Of a DNA stretch of 38,489 bases, positions 34,371-38,489 are shown one piece after another. The notes beneath the pieces are model-generated. The model searched no databases, was not told where the DNA came from, and worked only from the letters and a program-made list of their open reading frames with translations. The stretch's first letter is position 1. Every line of letters begins with the position of its first letter. The stretch is from positions 1 through 38,489 of the forward strand of contig CAJOIW010000022.1 of assembly GCA_905234845.1 (NCBI GenBank), in the 5' to 3' direction. This DNA comes from an uncultured Prevotella sp. GTDB lineage: Bacteria > Bacteroidota > Bacteroidia > Bacteroidales > Bacteroidaceae. The translations under genes were made by a program, and so were the position numbers.

Positions 34371-35042
34371 TTAATATATTGGCAGATGGTAGAGGTTGAA
34401 CACCGTACCCAGCAATACAATGAGCGAGAAGATCATTACAATGCTGCCTATTACCTTATTTATAATAATAATGCCGTTCGTGTCGAACTTCTCGCGCACC
34501 TTGTCGATGAGCCAAGTCAGCCCGAACCACCAGAGCAGTGCGCCGGCCACAATGCTCAGGTAGCCCACCGACATCTCCATTGGATGGTCGGGCACCACGA
34601 AGGCCAGCTGTGCGAACGCCGCCATGAAGAGGAACACGATGAGGGGGTTGAAGAACGTCACCCAGAAGGCCGTCACACCGTTGTAGAGCAATGAGCCCTT
34701 CCGTTTACCGCTCACGTGCATGCGTCTCGTCGGGTTGCTGCGCCAACAATACACCCCAAAGGCCAGCAGCACCAGGCTTCCGCCAATCTGTAGCCAGAAC
34801 TTGTTGCGCTCGTTCGTCACCAAGTCCATCACGAAACTCATGCCGAAGCCCGTTATCAGCGCATAGACAATGTCGCTCACCGCAGCGCCCACCCCTGTCA
34901 CAAAGCCGTACCAACGGCCTTTGTTCAGCGTTCGCTGAACGCAGAGCACGCCTACCGGTCCCATCGGAGCCGATGCCAGCATACCGATGAGCAGGCCCTT
35001 CAGCGCGAGAGCCGCAATGTCTATATGAAAAGGAAAAGCCAT
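34371..35042 (-). CDS. LysE/RhtB family exporter
   Basis: Protein of 223 residues with six hydrophobic helices. N-terminal motif GLLIGMLASAPMGPVGVLCVQRTLNKGRWYGFVTGVGAAVSD is diagnostic of LysE-type amino-acid exporters; TAFWVTFFNPLIVFLF is the second family motif. Inner membrane; substrate unknown (an amino acid or similar). Start: ATG at 35042; a further ATG at 35069 would include the promoter. The -7 box at 35051-35058 ends 8 bp before the ATG, so the message is probably leaderless or nearly so. First gene of the operon. Confidence 0.87.
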   Translation of the reverse strand: MAFPFHIDIAALALKGLLIGMLASAPMGPVGVLCVQRTLNKGRWYGFVTGVGAAVSDIVYALITGFGMSFVMDLVTNERNKFWLQIGGSLVLLAFGVYCWRSNPTRRMHVSGKRKGSLLYNGVTAFWVTFFNPLIVFLFMAAFAQLAFVVPDHPMEMSVGYLSIVAGALLWWFGLTWLIDKVREKFDTNGIIIINKVIGSIVMIFSLIVLLGTVFNLYHLPIY

Positions 35043-35050
35043 CTGGACTG

Positions 35051-35058
35051 CAAAATTA
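35051..35058 (-). promoter_or_regulatory. Promoter -7 box for the LysE-DUF4924-rfbD-prfC operon
   Basis: TAATTTTG on the - strand, 8 bp upstream of the ATG at 35042. Confidence 0.6.
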
Positions 35059-35102
35059 CAAAATTCCACTCAGCCCCGCAAACAAAAATCCGATTTTTTA
35101 CT

Positions 35103-35135
35103 TCCCCTCTAAGATTAGAGGGCAAGGGGCGTTGA
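35103..35135. repeat. CCCTCTAA palindrome, intergenic repeat
   Basis: CCCTCTAAGATTAGAGGG (35105-35122) is a near-perfect palindrome flanked by CCC and GGGG. The style matches the CCCTCTCC elements elsewhere in the window. Confidence 0.5.
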
Positions 35136-35288
35136 ATTACTTGCGAAAAGCGAGTCGCTTCGAGGAAATACAGATTTATTAACAGTTGCCAGTTTTCTTT
35201 TAACACTGAGAATGAAGATTTTTCGAGTAGAAAGTCCGTGGGCGTAAATTTTTCACGTATGCGTGTGCAATGCGGAGGGTCAGCATAT

Positions 35289-35320
35289 AGATGGGCGATG
35301 AAGGATGGGGGATGAGAGTG
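35289..35320. repeat. GATGAGG-type repeat, intergenic
   Basis: GATGGGCGATGAAGGATGGG continues into GGATGAGAGTG, of the same type as the coding tract at 9093-9140. The 35136-35288 part of this gap has nothing I recognise. Confidence 0.5.
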
Positions 35321-35337
35321 TGCAAGTTTTGATTTGT

Positions 35338-35440
35338 GAAAGGTATATGTTTCGCGTCTGAGAGGTAAGCTTTCGCCTTCTGAAAGACCGTCTTTCGCAG
35401 GGTAAAAGACGGTCTTTTGTATGGTGAAACATATATGTTT
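35338..35440. repeat. Array C: five palindromes at 22-bp spacing
   Basis: Dyads GAAAGGTATATGTTTC (35338-35353), GAGAGGTAAGCTTTC (35360-35374), GAAAGACCGTCTTTC (35382-35396, perfect around one base), AAAAGACGGTCTTTT (35404-35418, perfect) and GAAACATATATGTTT (35426-35440, AAACATATATGTTT perfect). Centres lie at 35345.5, 35367, 35389, 35411 and 35433.5, so the spacing is 21.5-22.5 bp. Spacers are unrelated. It lies about 210 bp upstream of the ftsZ promoter. Confidence 0.88.
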
Positions 35441-35652
35441 GGAAGTGAAGGTTAAGTGAAAGGGAAGTTTGGGGGTGGTAAAATAGAGGGGAAATGGTGT
35501 TTTTAATTTCTATAATGACAAAAAATCTCGTCAGAATATGTTAATTTCCCGGAGGCGGATTTGTGATATTTTAACAATCTGGATTTTTGTTATAGTGTAA
35601 AGAAAAATTGTCGCAAGCCTTGCGGAAAGATGGTTGAATGAAAAAAAATGTG

Positions 35653-35660
35653 TAACTTTG
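35653..35660 (+). promoter_or_regulatory. Promoter -7 box for ftsZ
   Basis: TAACTTTG fits TAnnTTTG, 62 bp before the ATG at 35723. TTG at 35634-35636 is a possible -33 element. The 35441-35652 stretch has no gene. Confidence 0.7.
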
Positions 35661-35722
35661 CCATCAATAATTTTGAAAAAGAGAATTTAACTCATATTAA
35701 AACCTAAAATAGCAACAGAGCA

Positions 35723-37072
35723 ATGAAAGAATCAGATAATGGTACAGCGGTAAAGGGGACGCTAATAGATTTTGGTCCGGTAGAGGATTTGTCGCAGAAT
35801 ATCATCAAGGTGATAGGTGTTGGAGGCGGTGGGCAGAATGCCGTGCGTAATATGTATGAAGAGCATATTGAGGGTGTGACCTTTGCGGTATGCAATACTG
35901 ATAGCGCGGCATTATCGAAGTCGCCAGTTCCTGTGAAAATTCAGTTTGGTGAAGCTGGACTTGGTGCAGGCGCTCGTCCGGAGATAGGCAGAAAAGAGGC
36001 TGAGAGCAATATTGCCGATATAGAGCGTCTGCTTGACGATGGAACGAAGATGGTTTTTGTTACAGCCGGTATGGGTGGCGGAACAGGCACGGGTGCGGCT
36101 CCCGTGGTGGCGAAGGTAGCCAAAGACAGGGGCATTCTGACTGTTGGTGTTGTGACCATTCCGTTCGATTTTGAACAAAAGCGTAAAATCGTCAAAGCCC
36201 TGCGTGGTGTCGATGAGCTCAGAAAGCAGGTTGACGCATTACTCATCGTCAACAATGAGCGCATTTGTGATATTTATAACGATACGCATATTACGCTGAA
36301 AGAGGCATTTAAGCGTGCTGACAATATCTTGAAAGATGCGGTGAAGGGAATTTCAGAATTGATAACTATCAGTTCGGATGGTAGTATTAACCTTGACTTC
36401 CGCGATGTGGAAACGACTATGCGCAATGGTGGTGGCGCCATCATGGCCATTGGCAGGGCAAGCGGAGAGCGGCGAGTGGAGCGTGCCATCATAGATGCTC
36501 TTGACTCACCATTACTTTTCGGCAACGACATTGGCAAGGCCAAGCGTATACTCTTTAACATCTATGCCAGTTCTGAAAGTCCGTTTTTTGTACCGGAACT
36601 GTCTGAGATTTCTGAGTTCTTCGATCAGCTCGATCCGAATATCGATGTTATCTGGGGTACGGCTGAGGACGATACCCTCGGTGAGGATGCGAAAGTTATC
36701 ATTCTTGCGACAGATATGGATAATGGTTTTGATGATTTAGCTGAGCAGGGAACAGCGCAAGCCCATGATGATAGCTATTATGCGAGTTTGATACCTAAGC
36801 TCTACAAACCGTTTAAGAATACTGGCCAGACAAAAAAATGTGAGAAAGAAGAGAACAAAGAAAATACTCCTTCCCCTGTAGTTGTCGTGGAAGTGGCCAA
36901 GAGTCCCGAACCTGCAGTAGAGATGACGGATATCGCTGACTCGGAAAAACAGAATGATTCTGGGCAGACAGAACAGACAGACCTTGATGAGAAACCATCG
37001 TCTATGGTGGAACGATGGAAGCGGTGGCTTGAGAGAAAGATTTCTAACGTGATGGAAGAACCAGAGGAATGA
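35723..37072 (+). CDS. ftsZ: Cell division GTPase FtsZ
   Basis: Protein of 449 residues. All GTPase elements are present: IGVGGGGQNAV (about 31-41), CNTD (57-60), the tubulin signature GMGGGTGTGAAP (116-127), VTIPFDFE, NNER and the catalytic T7 loop NLDFRD (Asp225, Asp228). After the polymerising core (to about 350) comes a long acidic linker rich in Glu, Lys and Asp, then an amphipathic basic end (MVERWKRWLERKI) that may be the partner- or membrane-binding tail. It forms the division ring. No ftsA, ftsQ or mur genes adjoin, unlike usual dcw clusters, so it may be a relocated or second ftsZ. The stop overlaps the next gene start (ATGA). Confidence 0.93.
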   Translation: MKESDNGTAVKGTLIDFGPVEDLSQNIIKVIGVGGGGQNAVRNMYEEHIEGVTFAVCNTDSAALSKSPVPVKIQFGEAGLGAGARPEIGRKEAESNIADIERLLDDGTKMVFVTAGMGGGTGTGAAPVVAKVAKDRGILTVGVVTIPFDFEQKRKIVKALRGVDELRKQVDALLIVNNERICDIYNDTHITLKEAFKRADNILKDAVKGISELITISSDGSINLDFRDVETTMRNGGGAIMAIGRASGERRVERAIIDALDSPLLFGNDIGKAKRILFNIYASSESPFFVPELSEISEFFDQLDPNIDVIWGTAEDDTLGEDAKVIILATDMDNGFDDLAEQGTAQAHDDSYYASLIPKLYKPFKNTGQTKKCEKEENKENTPSPVVVVEVAKSPEPAVEMTDIADSEKQNDSGQTEQTDLDEKPSSMVERWKRWLERKISNVMEEPEE

Positions 37073-37683
37073 GAGAAGAAATGCAGACATCTCCCGAGGA
37101 ACTTACTGAGGAGTTGAAAAGCCTTGTTCAGACGTTACGGTTGAAAGGCAGAAAGGACCTTCTCTTGCGGGCTATTGGTGTTCCGCTGTTAGAGGAGCTG
37201 CGCATAGAAGCTGCCAGAGGTACGCTTAGCCGGTTACACATCACAAGCGATTACAGATTTATACTTGTTGATTATGATAACCGTGAAGTGGAGCTGCAAC
37301 CTGTTCACAAAGCCGTTTATCTGCTATTTCTCGCACATCCGGAGGGCATTGAGTTCAAGCAGTTAAGTGACTATCGTGAGGAATTGACCCGATATTATAT
37401 GGCGGTATCCAAAATCATGGACAAGCAAAAAGTCGAGGAGAGTATCGACCATCTTGTAAATCCGCTTGACAACGCCATCAACGAAAAGTGTTCACGAATA
37501 AAGAACACCTTTCTGAAGCTGATGGATGAGTATACTGCAAGCTACTATATCATTTCATCCCACACACAAAAACAAATCGAAGGGTCAAGCCGCATTTGGT
37601 ATCGACGATTGAAGCATATTTCGCTGCCTCGTCATTTGTTGTCCGTGGCTGTCAGTCCTCTAAATAGTCAGTGGGGTCTTTGA
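37069..37683 (+). CDS. Conserved Bacteroidota hypothetical protein coupled to ftsZ
   Basis: Protein of 204 residues, no signal peptide or membrane segment, so cytoplasmic. After a helical start, residues about 55-110 read RLHITSDYRFILVDYDNREVE followed by KAVYLLFLAHPEGIEFKQL, and later NAINEKCSRIKNTFLKLMDE. I recall this pattern as a common uncharacterised Bacteroidota family, perhaps with a winged-helix-like part; no function is known to me. The ATG overlaps the ftsZ stop (ATGA), indicating translational coupling; an ATG at 37081 is an alternative. Its last 32 bp overlap the 3' end of convergent queC, and the final residues (after about LKHISLPRHLL) may be non-family extension. Confidence 0.75.
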   Translation: MREEMQTSPEELTEELKSLVQTLRLKGRKDLLLRAIGVPLLEELRIEAARGTLSRLHITSDYRFILVDYDNREVELQPVHKAVYLLFLAHPEGIEFKQLSDYREELTRYYMAVSKIMDKQKVEESIDHLVNPLDNAINEKCSRIKNTFLKLMDEYTASYYIISSHTQKQIEGSSRIWYRRLKHISLPRHLLSVAVSPLNSQWGL

Positions 37684-38308
37684 TGCCTGCGGCGGCAAGA
37701 GCCTCGCGGCGCTCGAGACATGTTGCGCAGCGTCCGCAATGGCGCTGAAGGCCTTTATAGCAGCTCCACGTCTCGGCATAGTCGATGCCGAGGGCTTTTC
37801 CGCGGCGGGCGATGTCGGCCTTGGTGAGGGTGGTGTAGGGTGCGACGAGGCTGACACCGAGGTAGGTGCCTGCCTGGGCAGCCTGGCTGAAGGCTTCTAC
37901 GAACGTGTCGCGGCAGTCGGGGTAGATGGCGTGGTCGCCGCTGTGGTTGGCCATCATCACGTGGCGCAGCCCTCGGCTCTCGGCCATGCCGACGGCAACC
38001 GACAGCATGATGCCGTTGCGAAAGGGTACGACGGTGGAGTGCATGTTGGCGTTCTCGTAGTGTCCTTCGGGAATGGCGTCGGAGCCGCTGAGTAGCGAGC
38101 TGTTAAAGTGCTGCGCGATGAACGTGAGCGGGATGATGATATGCTCTATGCCGAGTCGGCGGCAATGCTCTCGGGCGAAGGGCAGCTCACGGGCGTTGTG
38201 GTTGCTGCCGTAGTCGAACGAGAGGGCCAGCGCGATGCTTTCCTGATGGTCGTAAAGCAAAGTGATGGAGTCCATTCCACCGCTGAGGATAAGTATACTG
38301 TCTTTCAT
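37652..38308 (-). CDS. queC: 7-cyano-7-deazaguanine synthase QueC
   Basis: Protein of 218 residues. ATP-pyrophosphatase loop LSGGMDSITLLYDH (about 8-21), FDYGSNHNARE, PFRNGIMLSVAVGMAES, and the zinc site WSCYKGLQRHCGRCATCLERREA (four Cys). It converts 7-carboxy-7-deazaguanine to preQ0 in queuosine synthesis. Single leftward gene here; queD/E/F are not visible. GC content looks higher than in flanking DNA. Promoter near 38349. Confidence 0.95.
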   Translation of the reverse strand: MKDSILILSGGMDSITLLYDHQESIALALSFDYGSNHNARELPFAREHCRRLGIEHIIIPLTFIAQHFNSSLLSGSDAIPEGHYENANMHSTVVPFRNGIMLSVAVGMAESRGLRHVMMANHSGDHAIYPDCRDTFVEAFSQAAQAGTYLGVSLVAPYTTLTKADIARRGKALGIDYAETWSCYKGLQRHCGRCATCLERREALAAAGIKDPTDYLED

Positions 38309-38348
38309 TTAAATTGACAATTAAAAATTAAAATTGATATTTCTGTGG

Positions 38349-38387
38349 CAAAAATACAAAATAATTGTCAATTATTTCGTACCTTTG
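38349..38387. promoter_or_regulatory. Divergent promoters between queC and the right-hand repeat
   Basis: TATTTTTG on the - strand (38349-38356) faces queC. TACCTTTG on the + strand (38380-38387) points out of the window and would start transcription within the first bases of the repeat at 38391. Confidence 0.6.
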
Positions 38388-38390
38388 CAG

Positions 38391-38489
38391 AAAATTCCGA
38401 TTAAGTGAAAAGAAAAGTAATAAATTTCATTTCTTGAGCGAAAGGAATTTATGTAAAATTCCGATTAAGTGAAAAGAAAAGTAATAAAT
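38391..38489. repeat. 35-bp direct repeat with 64-bp period at the window edge
   Basis: 38391-38425 and 38455-38489 are identical over 35 bp (start AAAATTCCGATTAAGTGAAA); the second copy is cut by the window end. The 29-bp interval contains TTGAGCGAAAGGAA, which differs from the repeat's own TTAAGTGAAAAGAA only by transitions, so a degenerate sub-period of about 32 bp is visible (38401, 38434, 38465). Confidence 0.8.

Noticed and set aside
35338..35440. CRISPR array
   Set aside because: Units of 22 bp with 7-9 bp gaps are too short for repeat plus spacer, dyads differ between units and no cas genes are near. The same applies to 3879-3966 and 21089-21176.
37069..37683. Phage or toxin-antitoxin identity for the gene after ftsZ
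   Set aside because: No toxin or antitoxin motif is seen; the HITSDYR and LFLAHPEGI blocks match a widespread Bacteroidota hypothetical family in my memory.
38391..38489. CRISPR array start
   Set aside because: Only two repeats are visible, and the interval contains a diverged copy of the repeat core, which spacers would not. Left as a repeat of unknown type.

Overview
The window looks like a Prevotellaceae (Bacteroidales) chromosome segment, probably one whole draft contig. Evidence: Bacteroidota-type promoters (TAnnTTTG -7 boxes) lie in front of most transcription units; lipoproteins carry the Cys-then-acidic surface export signal; and families typical of the phylum are present (BtuG-like propeller, DUF4105, DUF4230, DUF4924, DUF4890, UpxY-type NusG paralog). 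It starts inside a small gene and ends inside a direct repeat.

Layout. 1-3.5 kb (+): tail of a small acidic protein, a DUF4105 membrane protein, a large secreted repeat-domain protein and a 56-residue acidic protein, closed by a bidirectional terminator that a 282-bp MITE has pushed away. 4-8.9 kb (-): a vitamin B12 uptake operon, cobalamin riboswitch-btuB-btuG-btuF. 8.9-13.8 kb (-): M3 peptidase, dCMP deaminase, S41 C-terminal protease and 5-formyl-THF cyclo-ligase, tightly packed. 13.9-16.5 kb (-): two DUF4230 proteins plus an AGCS amino-acid:Na+ symporter. 16.7 kb (+): small DUF4890 periplasmic protein. 17.3-20.8 kb (-): grpE-dnaJ, then an ABC-F protein whose second ATPase site is degenerate. 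21.3-25.2 kb (-): valS with a C11 (clostripain-like) lipoprotein protease. 25.3-27.9 kb (-): nrdD-nrdG with a structured leader. 28.3-30.5 kb (-): carboxyltransferase, 49-residue peptide and biotin carrier of a methylmalonyl-CoA decarboxylase type complex, without the membrane beta subunit. 30.6 kb (+): orphan UpxY/NusG paralog. 31.2-35.0 kb (-): prfC, rfbD, DUF4924, LysE exporter. 35.7-37.7 kb (+): ftsZ, outside a division cluster, coupled to a conserved hypothetical. 37.7-38.3 kb (-): queC.

The gene content is mostly housekeeping. The unusual layer is repetitive DNA. Three intergenic regions (3.9, 21.1 and 35.4 kb) hold unrelated sequences with one shared design: short imperfect dyads, usually 13 bp of the form AAA-N7-TTT, about every 22 bp, i.e. 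about two helical turns. I do not recognise this class, and it is the best candidate for something undescribed. Separately, several families of short degenerate repeats (GATGAGG-type, TTGAGA-type, CCCTCTCC-type palindromes, a GTGGCATGCCAC palindrome) sit in frame inside genes (btuF, btuG, btuB, the folate ligase, rfbD, the surface protein) as well as between genes, so small mobile repeats appear to be adding peptide segments to working proteins.

All family calls are from reading motifs by eye; no searches were run.
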